From: Agelaius tricolor
Lineage: Eukaryota; Chordata; Aves; Passeriformes; Icteridae
NCBI GenBank assembly: GCA_023055355.1
Contig: JALJCS010000056.1
Location: 248,001 to 312,000, forward strand
DNA: 64,000 bases
Direction of reading: 5' to 3'
Part shown: positions 53,126-63,945 of the stretch, piece by piece
Position numbering within the stretch: position 1 is the first letter of the stretch
Layout of the letters: every line of letters begins with the position of its first letter
Notes under the pieces: generated by a model
The model's input: the letters and a program-made list of their open reading frames with translations, nothing else
Databases searched by the model: none
What the model was told of the DNA's origin: nothing
Made by a program: the position numbers and the translations under genes

Positions 53126-56100
53126 GTAAAGAGCGCTCCTTTCCCCAGCGCTATGACAAAAATAGGGTGGGCTCAATTCAAGTACAGGGGAGGGAAAAGA
53201 AATCTAGTGTAAAAGATGTATCGGTGCCAAGTGAGGCACTGGCTTTGAACAAAACAGAACATTCAGTTCATTGGAATAATCCCAGACCAATTTTAACCAC
53301 TGACTCTTCCCATAACCCTTACAGTCTGGCGTTGACAGAGCCTCTCCATCTCAGAGACACTAACTGGCATTTCATATCTGTTAACCCTGAACAACCAGGT
53401 ACTTGGACACAGCTTTGCCAGAAACGTCACAGTAAGTATGTCGTCCTTGGGGACACAAAACACACACCCCAAGAAATTAATATTCCTCCGGGTCTCATAT
53501 CATCAGACCCGAAACAATTTGTCATATGGCTTCACTGTACTCATCCACCCGTGTACTTGCCCAAAGGCCAAATCATAGCCCAAGCCATCCCAGTGCCTGA
53601 GCCTCCATGGGACCAGGAGCAAGCAGACACCCTCAGAGATAAACTCCATCCCAATGTCTGCTGGACTCAGGTATTGGGAAAAGAAAAACCCAAGCTATCA
53701 TGTGGGTTGCACCGTGGTGGCGAGTACAAGTCCATACAAGGACTTTTAGATACCGGAGCAGATGTCACGATCATTCCATCTAAAGAGTGGCCATCACACT
53801 GGGAATTGCAAAACGTAGCAGGACACGTGCAAGGTGTAGGGGGAATTCAATTGGCAAGACAGTCAAAAAACGTTGTTCAAATTGAGGGACCCAATGGCAA
53901 AATAGCTTCCATTCGCCCGTTTGTTTTAGACTACACAGAGCCCCTCTGGGGCAGAGATTTAATGGTTCAATGGGGAACCACAATTGACATCCCAGAAAAC
54001 CCGCAGGTTTTTCGGGGAGCGGTCGCTGAGGTGCACCATGCCCAAAAGTTGATTTGGAAAACTGATACTCCAATAAGGGTAGTTCAGTGGCCGCTCAATA
54101 AAACCAAATTAAAGGCGCTTGAAGAACTTGTACAAGAGCAGTTAGAAAAAGGTCACATTGTGGAGACCACGTCGCCGTGGAATTCGCCTGTCTTTGTCAT
54201 TAAAAAACCAAACAAAGACAAGTGGAGACTCCTCCATGACCTCCGTCAAATCAACAACGTTATTGAGGACATGGGCTCCCTACAACCAGGGATGCCCTCA
54301 CCAAGCATGCTTCCACAAAATTGGTCTTTAGCTGTAATTGACATCAAAGATTGTTTTTTTCACATTCCCCTACATCCTGACGATGCTCCGCGTTTTGCCT
54401 TTTCGGTTCCCACCATTAACCTGGAGGCCCCAATGAAGAGATACCATTGGACGGTCCTCCCTCAGGGACTGAAAGTCAGCCCTATGATTTGCCAGAGGTA
54501 TGTTTCTTCCTTGTTGTCTCCAGTCCGTGAAGCTGCAGGAGATTCCATCATCCTGCACTACATGGATGACATCCTGGTGTGTGCCCCAAGTGATGACATG
54601 CTTACTCACACACTTGACCTGACAATCAATGCATTGGTTGCTGCAGGGTTCGAGCTCCAAGAAGAAAAGATTCAAAAGATGCCACCTTGGAAGTACCTGG
54701 GCCTTGAAATTGGAAAGCGGACCATTGTGCCGCAAAAATTGACTATCAAACATGATATCAAAACCTTAGCGGATCTCCATCAACTTTGTGGATCCTTAAA
54801 TTGGGTGAGACCTTGGCTAGGCATTTCCACCGAAGACCTAGCCCCCCTTTTCAATTTGTTAAAAGGGGGAGATGACCTTAGTGCTCCTAGGACCCTCACC
54901 CAGGAAGCGAAAACCGCACTGGAGAAAGTTCAGGAAATCATGTCTACTAGGCAGGCCCACAGGTGCCAGCAGGGTCTCCCCTTCAAATTTATCATCTTAG
55001 GCAAATTGCCACATCTCCATGGGATGATTTTTCAGTGGGAAACTGTCCAGGCAAAGAAAAAGGACCAGGTCAAGAAAGATCCCCTCTTAATTATAGAGTG
55101 GGTCTTTCTCAGTCACAACAGGTCAAAAAGGATGACAATGCCACAAGAGCTGATGGCAGAATTGATCCGGAAAGCAAGGATACGGATCAGAGAATTGGCA
55201 GGGTGTGACTTTGACTGCATTTACATTTCCTTAAACCTGAAATCAGGCCATCTGTCTCAAGCAATGCTAGAGCAATTTTATCAAGAGAATGAAGCCTTGC
55301 AATTAGCCCTAGATAGCTACACAGGCCAAATTTCGATTCACCGACCGGCCCACAAAATTTTCAATTCAGATGTTCAGTTTTCATTATCCCTGACAAGTAT
55401 TCAGAGCAGGACACCTCTAAAAGCACTGACAGTTTTTACTGATGCGTCTGGTGCGTCTCACAAGTCAGTGGTAACTTGGAAAGATCCCCAAACTCAACAG
55501 TGGGAAGCAGATATTGCCAAGGTGGAAGGATCACCCCAAATTGCTGAGTTGGCCCCTGTAGTCAGAGCTTTTGAGAAGTTTCCTGAGCCTTTAAATGTAG
55601 TTACTGATTCAGCTTATGTTGCAGGTGTAGTGTCTAGGGCAGAGAATGCTGTGTTGCAAGAAGTTTCCAACGTTCCTTTATATGAATTACTTTCTAAGTT
55701 AGTAAGAATTATTTCTGGCCGAGAACACCCATTTTATGTGATGCATGTTAGGTCACACACAGACCTGCCGGGGTTCATTGCAGAAGGTAACCGGAAAGCT
55801 GATGCCCTTGCGGCTACAGCCAAGATGGCCCCGCTCCCAGAGGTATTCCAACAAGCAAAGATCAGTCATCAATTTTTTCATCAGAATGCACCTGCCTTGG
55901 TTCGGCAATTCCACCTGAAGCACAAACAAGCCCAAGCCATCGTTGCCACGTGCCCTTCTTGTCAAAATCAGTCACTACCTACCTTAAGTGCAGGTGCAAA
56001 CCCTAGGGGCTTGCAGAGCTGCGAAGTGTGGCAGACAGATGTAACCCACATCCCATCATTTGGCAAATTTAAATATGTCCACGTCTCCGTGGATACCTTT

Positions 56101-56724
56101 TCTGGTGCCATCTATGCTTCTGCCCACACAAGGGAGAAAGCCAGTGAGGTAAAGAAGCATTTCATGCAAGCCTTTTCCACATTAGGAATCCCTAAGGTCA
56201 TCAAAACAGACAATGGCCCAGCGTACATGTCCAAAGACCTTCAGAGCTTCCTGCAGCAATGGGGAATAGAACACAAAACAGGCATCCCCTATTCAGCGAC
56301 AGGTCAAGCTGTGGTGGAGAGAGCCCATCAGAACCTAAAAAAGGTTCTTCACCGACAACGTGAAGTGATGAAAACGGAGACCCCTCAAATCCAGCTGTCC
56401 AAAGCGCTGTTCACACTGAACTTTTTGAACTGTACCTATGAAAACCTTAACCCACCTATTGTAAGACATTTTAACGAGAACAGTCAGCACAAATTAAAAG
56501 TCTGTCCGCCAGTCCTCATAAAGGACCCTGAAACTTGGAAAATAGAGGGGCCCCATGAGCTCGTAGTCTGGGGTAGGGGATATGCGTGCGTATCCACTCC
56601 CTCAGGCTTGAGATGGATCCCCTCCAGGTGGGTGAGACCGTACATTCCTAAGGTGTCAAAGGACAAAGCTGCAACACAGGTAGCCAGTGCCTGCTGGAGG
56701 AGGAAGCGCCGTCAGACTCTTTAA
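53116..56724 (+). CDS. pol: K2 pro-pol polyprotein, fully open
   Basis: Entered from gag at AAAAAAC; the open frame extends a little upstream (53095, a TTG) without an ATG start. Counting from 53095: a dUTPase-like region (about 75-175, ending KGQIIAQAIPVP); protease LDTGADV (Asp219) with WGRDL near 283; RT with LPQGLKVSP and YMDD at 489-492; RNase H TDASG (Asp783) and TDSAYV; integrase with H925, H929, C953, C956 and the D982, D1039, E1075 triad (D-x35-E spacing), then a W-rich C-terminal domain. Pro and pol are one frame, unlike K1, where a second frameshift separates them. No stop or missing catalytic residue is seen, so it could be enzymatically competent. It ends 97 bp before env. Confidence 0.93.
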   Translation, partial: KKLSKERSFPQRYDKNRVGSIQVQGREKKSSVKDVSVPSEALALNKTEHSVHWNNPRPILTTDSSHNPYSLALTEPLHLRDTNWHFISVNPEQPGTWTQLCQKRHSKYVVLGDTKHTPQEINIPPGLISSDPKQFVIWLHCTHPPVYLPKGQIIAQAIPVPEPPWDQEQADTLRDKLHPNVCWTQVLGKEKPKLSCGLHRGGEYKSIQGLLDTGADVTIIPSKEWPSHWELQNVAGHVQGVGGIQLARQSKNVVQIEGPNGKIASIRPFVLDYTEPLWGRDLMVQWGTTIDIPENPQVFRGAVAEVHHAQKLIWKTDTPIRVVQWPLNKTKLKALEELVQEQLEKGHIVETTSPWNSPVFVIKKPNKDKWRLLHDLRQINNVIEDMGSLQPGMPSPSMLPQNWSLAVIDIKDCFFHIPLHPDDAPRFAFSVPTINLEAPMKRYHWTVLPQGLKVSPMICQRYVSSLLSPVREAAGDSIILHYMDDILVCAPSDDMLTHTLDLTINALVAAGFELQEEKIQKMPPWKYLGLEIGKRTIVPQKLTIKHDIKTLADLHQLCGSLNWVRPWLGISTEDLAPLFNLLKGGDDLSAPRTLTQEAKTALEKVQEIMSTRQAHRCQQGLPFKFIILGKLPHLHGMIFQWETVQAKKKDQVKKDPLLIIEWVFLSHNRSKRMTMPQELMAELIRKARIRIRELAGCDFDCIYISLNLKSGHLSQAMLEQFYQENEALQLALDSYTGQISIHRPAHKIFNSDVQFSLSLTSIQSRTPLKALTVFTDASGASHKSVVTWKDPQTQQWEADIAKVEGSPQIAELAPVVRAFEKFPEPLNVVTDSAYVAGVVSRAENAVLQEVSNVPLYELLSKLVRIISGREHPFYVMHVRSHTDLPGFIAEGNRKADALAATAKMAPLPEVFQQAKISHQFFHQNAPALVRQFHLKHKQAQAIVATCPSCQNQSLPTLSAGANPRGLQSCEVWQTDVTHIPSFGKFKYVHVSVDTFSGAIYASAHTREKASEVKKHFMQAFSTLGIPKVIKTDNGPAYMSKDLQSFLQQWGIEHKTGIPYSATGQAVVERAHQNLKKVLHRQREVMKTETPQIQLSKALFTLNFLNCTYENLNPPIVRHFNENSQHKLKVCPPVLIKDPETWKIEGPHELVVWGRGYACVSTPSGLRWIPSRWVRPYIPKVSKDKAATQVASACWRRKRRQTL

Positions 56725-56820
56725 AGTTAAATTGTTGTTACCTGGACCTCATCCCTAACATTTTTTATTTTCAGTTTTAGTGTTTTCCTTTGATCTGAAC
56801 TCAGCCCTGGTGTCATCAGA

Positions 56821-58113
56821 ATGAGCCCCATCCTTCCGTTGCTTCTGTTGACAGCCGTCCATCCAGGTCAGATGTGGATTGTTCCACAACCTCAGGCAAA
56901 TGTGTGGACCACCCTCGCCAGAGTCCTCAACCAAGACCACATTTGCCTGTCAGCCTCTTCTGTGTCTGACCCGATGTCCACTTGCCTTGTGGGGATCCCA
57001 TCTAAATATGATGAATTTCCGCCAACATTAGCTGCTCCCCTTCCCCCAGTATATAATCCGTTATCCCCTTGGTCAAAATTAATTGATAGACAAGCAGTAG
57101 CAGAAAAAGAACCCCAAGAATTTGAACTCCTTGGTTCTGCCAAGGCATTCTATTGTGTTCAGTTTACGTTTACACCAAAAGATCAAGTAGATTTGTACCA
57201 TGAAGTCAAACAGTTTAAAGTGAATTATACAGCAAAAATTTGGTGTAAGAAAATTTCCCAAGTAGGAATACCTTCTACCCCTGATAATAAGCCCCGTGCC
57301 CTTCCTAAGGGGTTTTTCCTCATTTGCGGGGACAGGGCATGGGCAGGCATCCCCTCTCGTCTAATCGGAGGTCCATGCACCATTGGAAAGCTGAGCCTGT
57401 TTACACCCAACAAAACCCAAATCATGGATTGGCGAACCAAAACCAACACCCGCAATTCGGCCCGCAAAAAGAGAGATTTGAGGAATCTGGACCCAAATTG
57501 CGATTCTGAAATTGTACATTGGTCCAAACCAAAAGGAGTTGCGATCACTGTGTTTTTGCCATGGGTGTCTGCAGCGAAAGCTCTAGATGAATTATCACAT
57601 CTAGAGTGTTGGGTTGCTAAACAGGCCAATATTACATCAGCTGCACTTTCAGACCTCCTGGCAGACGATGAAACAACAAGGCAAGCCACCCTACAAAATC
57701 GTGCTGCAATTGATTTTCTTCTCTTGCTACATAATCATCGTTGTGAGGAGTTTGAAGGTCTCTGTTGCCTGAATCTGTCATCCAAAGCTGAAAATGTCCA
57801 CAAAATCATCGGAAAGATGCAATAAATGGTCCAAGACATCAAGCAAGAAACAGCGGACTGGATGGATGGACTCTTTCAAGGATGGGGACTCTCGGGCTGG
57901 GTCAAATCCATTTTGAAATCTGTATTTTTAGTTTTGCTTGTTCTTCTTGTTATTTTGATCAGTTTTGGGATCATCAAGAGCATTGTGACCAAACTGATCT
58001 CGAAAGCTATTTCCCCTTTAGAGGTCAATCAGGTGACTGTTCCCACCTCTTCTGAGGAAGAGACAGAAACCTCTGCAGAATTTACAAAACAGCCTTGGTT
58101 TGCTGATGCTTGA
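56821..58113 (+). pseudogene. env: K2 env, alpharetrovirus-like, one in-frame stop
   Basis: ATG 56821 opens a signal peptide of about 16-18 residues. SU is short (about 215 residues) with the ICGDR-x-W-x-GIPS...GGPC block; an RKKR furin-type site (about 57463) precedes TM. TM has a hydrophobic loop between two cysteines (about 57500-57610), LQNR-x-AIDFLLLL, and a canonical C-x6-CC (about 57741-57770), an arrangement typical of avian alpharetroviruses rather than MMTV or HERV-K. A TAA at 57823-57825 cuts the frame before the membrane-proximal region; ATG follows immediately and the same frame continues through the membrane span (about 57918-57985) to 58113. The truncated product would lack an anchor. 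Confidence 0.88.
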
Positions 58114-58169
58114 TATCACTCCGAGCTGAAATTTAATGTGTAGGTGCCTCTTCCCTTTTTTATTTAAAC

Positions 58170-58849
58170 GAAAAGAGGGAGATGTTGTAGTGCGTTCTTA
58201 TATTTTGTAATACTTTGAAGTAGTTTGTTTTGTATCCCCATGTTTTTCCCAAATGGTTTATCCCAGACTGTACCCCCCCCCCTCCTTTTCCCTCTACTTG
58301 TGTTATCCCTTTCCCGGGATAAGATCTCCAAAACCCCCACCCTGGCTCTCTGTCAGTCACCTCGACATCCCAGCCCCCTATCTAGAAGTTTCGGTCCAAG
58401 TTGTCGAGTGATTAGCCAGGGGCCAAGGGTCAGCCCCCCAAGTCCTGCCCCATACGCTGTTTTGTATGTCTATCCCCCCAGCACCCATCCCCCAGAGATA
58501 CCTATTGGTTAGTAGGATTTTATCTATGTTAGTTTCCTCCCCCCTTTAAATGTGAGCTCCGGACATCCCCCAGGGCTCTCGGCAGGAGGCCCCTGAGGTA
58601 TAGGAGCTCCTTCGGGACTCCTTAATAAAACCTTGGAATATCCCCTGCTGGGAGACGGCCCCTTTTCTCTTCCACCGACGTCTCGGTCGTCTCTGCTGCA
58701 GCGAAGGCAACCAGCCTGAGTGCCCTCAGCACCCTCGGGGCACAGAGAGTGTCTCCCCGCAGTCGGCCGTGGTGGGGTCACCCCCCCCACTCTCTGCCGA
58801 CCCGGGTAAGGCCCAGGGACATTGAGAGGCCTGCAGAGAGACTGAGACA
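58170..58849 (+). repeat. K2 polypurine tract and 3' LTR
   Basis: The purine run GAAAAGAGGGAGA (about 58170-58182) precedes the LTR (58183-58849), 667 bp, identical by eye to the 5' LTR. ATAAAG (58850-58855) follows. Confidence 0.95.
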
Positions 58850-60079
58850 ATAAAGTAAAAATGATTCAGTATTTTATGATAGAATTGGAAAAAAAGGGTA
58901 ATAAGACCCGACCATGTTTATTGGCCTTGATATGGTTCTTTTAAAAGTTGGATTTGCCATGCCTTAAACACATTTGTAAATTCTAAAGAACCATTTAATC
59001 TGGAAGAGGGAGAATATGCTGCATGCTGGACAGGAGACATAGAACCCCTGGGAATAAAAGTTTTTAAAATAGGAGAAACCCCAAAAACAGAGCAAGAAAA
59101 CAAAAAAGGAAGGAAAGGGCTGGGACCCCCTGGAAATCTTGCTTGCCCTGCTCCCACTAGTTCCCCAGCTCAGGATTTTCCGCCTGCCCCAGCCCCAGCC
59201 GCACCAGGGTTCCCGCCCACGCCGGTTCCTGCCGCCCCGCTTACGGCAGCTCCGTCCGCCCCAGCCCCGGCTGCCTCGGCCGCCCAGACTGCACTGGTTC
59301 CTCCAGCCCCTCTGACTGCGCCAGGACTCCCGCGTGCGCTGGCCCTGCTGCTTTTTCCAGCGGCTCAAGTTAACCCGGTTTTTCCAGCCCTCCTGGCCTC
59401 ACTACCATTCCTGCCTGCGCCGGCCCCGGCTGCTTCGGCTGTCTCAACCCCGGCCACTCTGTCCGCACCGACACCAGCTGTGCTGGGCACCGCCGCTCCT
59501 GCCGCCATGGACTTCGTGTAAACTGTCCACGCCCCGGTTTGGTTTCCGCTGGAAGGCTCTGCCTCTTTGGCAGTTCCAGCGACGGTTTCTGCCTCCGCCC
59601 CCCCCCCCCCCCCCCCCCGGAGGACTTAGCCTCGGTGCTGACTCCTGCCCCCAGTCCCCTCTCTTTAGCAGCCCCATCGATCCCCACCGAGGCCACCGTT
59701 CCCTCGGTAATGACGGCTTCTGCTGTTCAAGGAACTTTCTCCTTAAAGGAGGGCCACCATACCAAAATACAAGAAGCTCAGTTAAAAAACAGATGAATAA
59801 TCTTTCCCCTGACACTTACCCAAAACAAGGGAAAAGGGTTATAAAGAATGAAGAACAAAAGGGTTAGGATCAAGAGGTTAGTTTATTTTCATTACGAAAA
59901 GTACCAATGGGTAGAGTTCAAGGGGGGACAGGATTTGTAAACATCACCCTGACTTCTTCAGAAGTCAGAAATTTTAAAAAAGAGATTAAAATATTATTGG
60001 AAGATCCCATAGGTACAGCTGAACAATTAGATAAATTCTTAGGCCCCAATATTTTTACTTGGGAAGAACTGCTACCAAT
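58850..60079 (+). pseudogene. gag: A2 gag, matrix end, proline-rich linker and capsid start
   Basis: Gag resumes after K2. Matrix remnants carry stops and frame changes (EEGEYAACW near 58997). A Pro/Ala linker (about 59150-59720) contains a C21 run (about 59598-59618). Capsid starts near 59905 (GGTGFVNI, then GTAEQLDKFLGPNIFTWEE), matching A1 36190-36330. A solo LTR interrupts at 60080, with its ACCAAT duplication at 60074-60079. Confidence 0.75.
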
Positions 60080-60697
60080 TGTGGGAACTCAGCACATCGC
60101 TCCCGATGTCCAGAGTTGCCAGGAGAACCCTTGGGGGTCTCGGAAATCCTGGAATGTTGCCAAGAGTGCTTGGTGGCTTGATTTTGATCCATCCACAGAA
60201 GTGACAGCAGTTTGAGGACATGAGAATCACTTTAGAGTGAAGGGTGTAAAAGGGACACATTTATAGGGTGAAATATAAACTTTAAGGTTTTTGGTACAGG
60301 GGGGTTATGGAGACAAGATGGAGGGATCAGGGCATGTCTCGTCCTTCTTCTTTCTTCTTCTTGTCTTCCATCTTCTGTGGTGATGTTGGCACTTGGGGAT
60401 TGGTTTATGGTGAAGGTGCACTTGCTAACATGGGTGAAAAGTATTGGAAAATAAAGGTAAATATCATGTACGTAGATTTTAGTATAAAAATACATGACCG
60501 CCCCCTGAGAGTCAGAGTGCCCTTGGCTGCTTTGCAGATCAGACCTCTGTTGGGCAGACAGAAAATTTTGTAGATAAGAAACAATAAACAATCTGAAGAT
60601 CGAAAAACTGAAGAGTCCAGACTCGTCCTTTGAAACGTGTGCCACCCAAGAACCACTCTACCCGTGTCCGGGCAGAGACAGACAGCCGGACCGGACA
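60080..60697 (+). repeat. Solo LTR, class II type, in A2 capsid
   Basis: It runs TGTGGGAACTC...CCGGACA, 618 bp, with a 6-bp duplication ACCAAT on both sides (60074-60079, 60698-60703). TATAAAAATA is near 60483 and AATAAACA near 60582. The 6-bp duplication suggests an ERVK integrase. Confidence 0.9.
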
Positions 60698-61189
60698 ACC
60701 AATAATGAAAATACTATTTTCCCAAGAAGAAAGGCAGATGATTAGAGCTGCTGGAATGAGAATTTGAGAAAGGGAAAATCAACAAGGTCTACCAGGGGAC
60801 CAGAAAATTTCAACAGCACATCCTAACTGGAACCAAAATGAAGAGGCTCGGCTTCACATATGAATGATTATCATAATCTGATAATCAGAGGAATAAAAAA
60901 GGCAGCACCTCAAGGGCAAAATTTTAAAAGGGCCTTTGAGGGACAACAGAGAAAAGAAGTAGACTCCAACTGAGTGGTTAAAGAGGCTCCGAAAGAATAT
61001 GAAACAATACTCTGGAATAGACCCTGAAACCACAGCAGGGCAAGCCCTATTGCGAGTTTTTTCACTCATGCCTGGCCGGATATTAGAAAAAAACTGGAAA
61101 ATATGGAGGACTGGCATGATAAATCCTTTAATGACTTGTTAAAAGAAGCGCAAAGGGTTTATGTATGGAGAGATGAAGAAAAAGCCTAA
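60698..61189 (+). pseudogene. gag: A2 gag, rest of capsid
   Basis: It continues capsid after the solo LTR (IIRAAGMRI near 60740), then a region missing from A1 containing a QALLRVF-type helix (about 61045) and an EAQRVY...RDEEK segment (about 61145). Stops occur, for example near 60763 and 60972. Confidence 0.7.
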
Positions 61190-61617
61190 GTGTATGCAAA
61201 GATTATGATAGCCACAATGCAACAAAGCAATTTCCAGAGGAATCTAAATCCCCCAAGTACCACTCCCAAACATTCGGGTTTTAGAGAAAGAAAAAAGGGA
61301 AGAAATAGAATCCCAGCACAATCAAAATTCCAGGAGCAATCTAAAACTGCCTGTCATTATTGTGGGGAAGAAGGACACAATAAGAGGGAATGTCCTCACC
61401 TAAAAAAGGATCTGAAAATTTTCCAAGAGATACACCCAGAAGAGGAACAGGGAGGTCATGGGCTCTGTTTTCTGGGAGACAAGTACCATCTAGAGCCTTT
61501 GATAACTTTAAAAGTAGGCCCCCAAGGGGAGGAATTAGAATTTATAGTTGATACTGGGGCAGAGAAAACTTGTGTAGTAAATATCCCTAAGGGATGTGAT
61601 GTCAGTAATGACACTGT
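61190..61617 (+). pseudogene. gag-pro: A2 nucleocapsid-protease frame, continuous across the gag/pro boundary
   Basis: One frame carries a basic region, a CCHC knuckle (C-x2-C-x4-H-x4-C, about 61354-61395) and, without a stop, the protease with FIVDTGAEKT (about 61540). At the expected gag/pro boundary, codon 61448-61450 is CAG followed by GGA GGT; A1 has TAG at this place (36703-36705). The frame runs into a solo LTR at 61618 (apparent stop at 61631-61633 is LTR sequence). The intact gene used readthrough, as judged from A1 and MLV-type viruses. Confidence 0.75.
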
Positions 61618-62524
61618 TGTCATGATCTGCTAGTACAAGCGGGGGTTCTGATGGTTTGTTAACTGATCTCAGAGTACAAAAAACAACACAGAGGGGATTT
61701 CAGTATTAATCAAAACAAATGCACCTTTTATTGAGTGCCCACAGCAAATGCAATAGAAGGATTTAGAAAGGAGATAAAGGATGGGGGGGGGGGAATATAG
61801 CTACCAACGTAGAGATTAAATCCTCGTGGTCTGGCCAATAGAATCCTTCTTGTCACGTCGGGGAGAATCTCAAAGTTTTGGTTAACTCAGGGGTCTATTA
61901 TAGTCCTCTGCTGGGGGGGGGGGGGGGGGGGGGGCGGGAACAGGAACAGGTAAAAGACAATGGAGAATAAGTCTATTGAAACCGCTGAGGGAGAACAGGT
62001 ACAATGAAGAATAAGTGTATTGAAGCTGCCTAGGGGGAACAGGTCATGTTCTCAGCAGTGAGCAAGAGCAATTGTTTTCTTGGTCCAACGACCACATCTG
62101 AAGGCAACACTTGGCAAACATCTCGCTTCGGTCAGGCCAGCCCCCCCTGTGTTAGAATTATAGGGATCTCAGTCCTTGGGAAGGGGCTTCAATCTCCGTT
62201 CATCATGGTGGTCATGAAACAGATGAAGGATTTTCCATGGGGGACCACCAAAGTTACCCCAGAAAGTTCATTTGGCCAAGAGGTGGGGAAATTCATTGGC
62301 TATTGTCATGAAGCAGGTGTAAGCATATAGGGCGAGTCGCTCCTTTGCCAGCCCTTGCTCGAAGCAGTGTACCATGGCGGCACTGCAAACACACCTGCAA
62401 ATGATCACTTGGTGCGCATCCACCTCAACCAGGCCAGAACTCCAGTCAGGGTCCTCAGGGTCCTGGTCTCTGTCCTTGCAACGGTCATGAGGAAAATGAG
62501 GGAAACTTCGGACCATCTCTTACA
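61618..62524. repeat. Long solo LTR in A2 protease
   Basis: It runs TGTCATGATC...CTCTTACA, 907 bp, with 5-bp duplications ACTGT (61613-61617, 62525-62529), and protease sequence is contiguous across it. A minus-strand AATAAA (complement of about 61730) suggests reverse orientation. It contains a G22 run (about 61913-61934). Confidence 0.8.
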
Positions 62525-62529
62525 ACTGT

Positions 62530-62769
62530 GAAGGTAACAGGAGCAAAAGGAGAGAGGTTTAAAGTCCCTATCATTAAAAATGTAATAATTGAAGAGGAAA
62601 CTAGAATAGGGATGGGAGATGTCTTATTAGTTCCTGGAGCAGGCAGCAACTTATTGGGGAGAGACTTACAAGTGCAGCTAGGAATTGGGGTCATACCAGA
62701 AGAAGGAAAGATGACAGCTAAAGTGTTAAAGCTTGGCCAAGATGAGGAAAAGATAAACAAAGAGGTTTA
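62530..62769 (+). pseudogene. pro: A2 protease, C-terminal half
   Basis: It resumes after the LTR with VTGAKGERF and continues through LLVPGAGSNLLGRDL (about 62630-62670), homologous to A1 and A3. It ends in TAG at 62767-62769; the sequence to RT (about 62870) has further stops. Confidence 0.75.
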
Positions 62770-62869
62770 GGCTGGGGAAGGAAATAGGGGAAGACTGAAT
62801 ATTGACCCCATAAGGGTCAGGACTGAGAGAGAAGAATGTCCCATTCTTGTGTGTCAGTACCCTATATCC

Positions 62870-63419
62870 TGAGAAGGAAGAGAAGGCTTAAAGCCGGTAA
62901 TAGAAGAATTTATAAAGGATGGGACATTGGAACCTTGTATGTCTCCTCATAATACCCCTATTCTCCCAGTAAAGATGTCCGATGGGAATTATAGATTAGT
63001 ACAAGACTTAAGGGAATTTAAGAAGAGAACTCAGACCCATTACCCATTGGTACCCAATCCCTATACTCTTTCAAGCAAAGTCTCACCCCAGTATCAGTGG
63101 TTTAGTGTAGTTGATCTTAAAGATGCTTTTTGGGCTTGCCCATTAGCAGGGGAAAGCCGAAATAATTTTGCCTTTGAATGGGAGGATCTGAATACTAAAA
63201 GAAAGCAACAACTAAGATAGACAAAATTACCACAGGGATTTACTGAGTCTCCAAACCTATTTAGACAAGCTTTAGAAGAAATATTACAAACTTTACCCAC
63301 TCCTCCTGGAATACAAATTACCCAATATGTAGATGATCTTTTACTATCAAGAGAAGTTGAAGTAAGGGAGGCTACTATAAAACTTTTGAATTTTTTGGGG
63401 GAAAAAGTGAAAAGGACCC
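62870..63419 (+). pseudogene. pol: A2 reverse transcriptase (gamma-like)
   Basis: RT blocks appear in order: PHNTPILPVK (about 62947), YRLVQDLRE (about 62989), VVDLKDAFWACPL (about 63110), LPQGFTESPNLF (about 63229) and YVDDLLL (about 63329-63350). A TAG at 63218-63220 is the clear stop within this stretch. LPQGFTESPNLF with YVDD is characteristic of class I ERVs. A solo LTR interrupts it at about 63420 and it continues to the window edge. Confidence 0.8.
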
Positions 63420-63945
63420 CTGGTCCTCAGATTAAGCTTAGCCCTGAGCAAGGCAGTCCTGGCCAGATAACTCAGTCCCTCTTGGAGACAGAGTGCCCGA
63501 ATACCCAGTCAGCTCGTAGCCGCTGGCTACCCTAAGCAAGCTTAGTGGAGTTCAGCTCTTTAGTGATTCTCAGCTCTCTTAGCATTTCAGCTCGAGCTTG
63601 CTTGCTTAGGGCACCGGAAGGCTAGGGGTAGCAGCAGACGCGAGAGAGGAGAAGGAGGGTCCTGGCAGTTCCACAGCGATGGTTTATTGAGGGGTCTGTG
63701 AAGGGTTCCAGCGACCGCTCTTCTTCTGCCGAATGGGCTAAAACAGCCACTTTTTATAGGGTATGGGGGGATCCAAACTTGTCCAATAGTAAGGGTTAGG
63801 GGAAAAGTGGCCTATGGGGTTACAGAGATAAGCTAGGCAGAAGACAGGAGGTTATTTTGCTGTCTCATCATGACTCAGCAATTCCTACTGTTAAGTCTCA
63901 GCCTGCCACGGGGCCCTAGCCAACTCTATGGAGTCTGCTACAAAA
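63420..63945 (-). repeat. Solo LTR in A2 RT, reverse orientation
   Basis: Inserted between AAAAGG direct repeats (about 63414-63419 and 63946-63951). On the minus strand it begins near TGTAGCAGACTCC, with TATAAAAAG (complement of about 63751) and AATAAACC (complement of about 63682). The exact ends are uncertain by a few bases. Confidence 0.7.

Larger units (their letters stand above)
50159..58849 (+). mobile_element. K2: complete young ERVK provirus
   Basis: An 8,691-bp provirus with two 667-bp LTRs that look identical, a 6-bp target duplication (ATAAAG, 50153-50158 and 58850-58855), a Lys primer site, gag, pro-pol, env and a polypurine tract. I see only two lesions: a gag frameshift at a C-run and one env stop. 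It sits inside A2 gag. Identical LTRs imply very recent integration. Confidence 0.95.

Noticed and set aside
60307..60573. 88-codon frame in A2 as an accessory gene
   Set aside because: Lies wholly inside the solo LTR 60080-60697.
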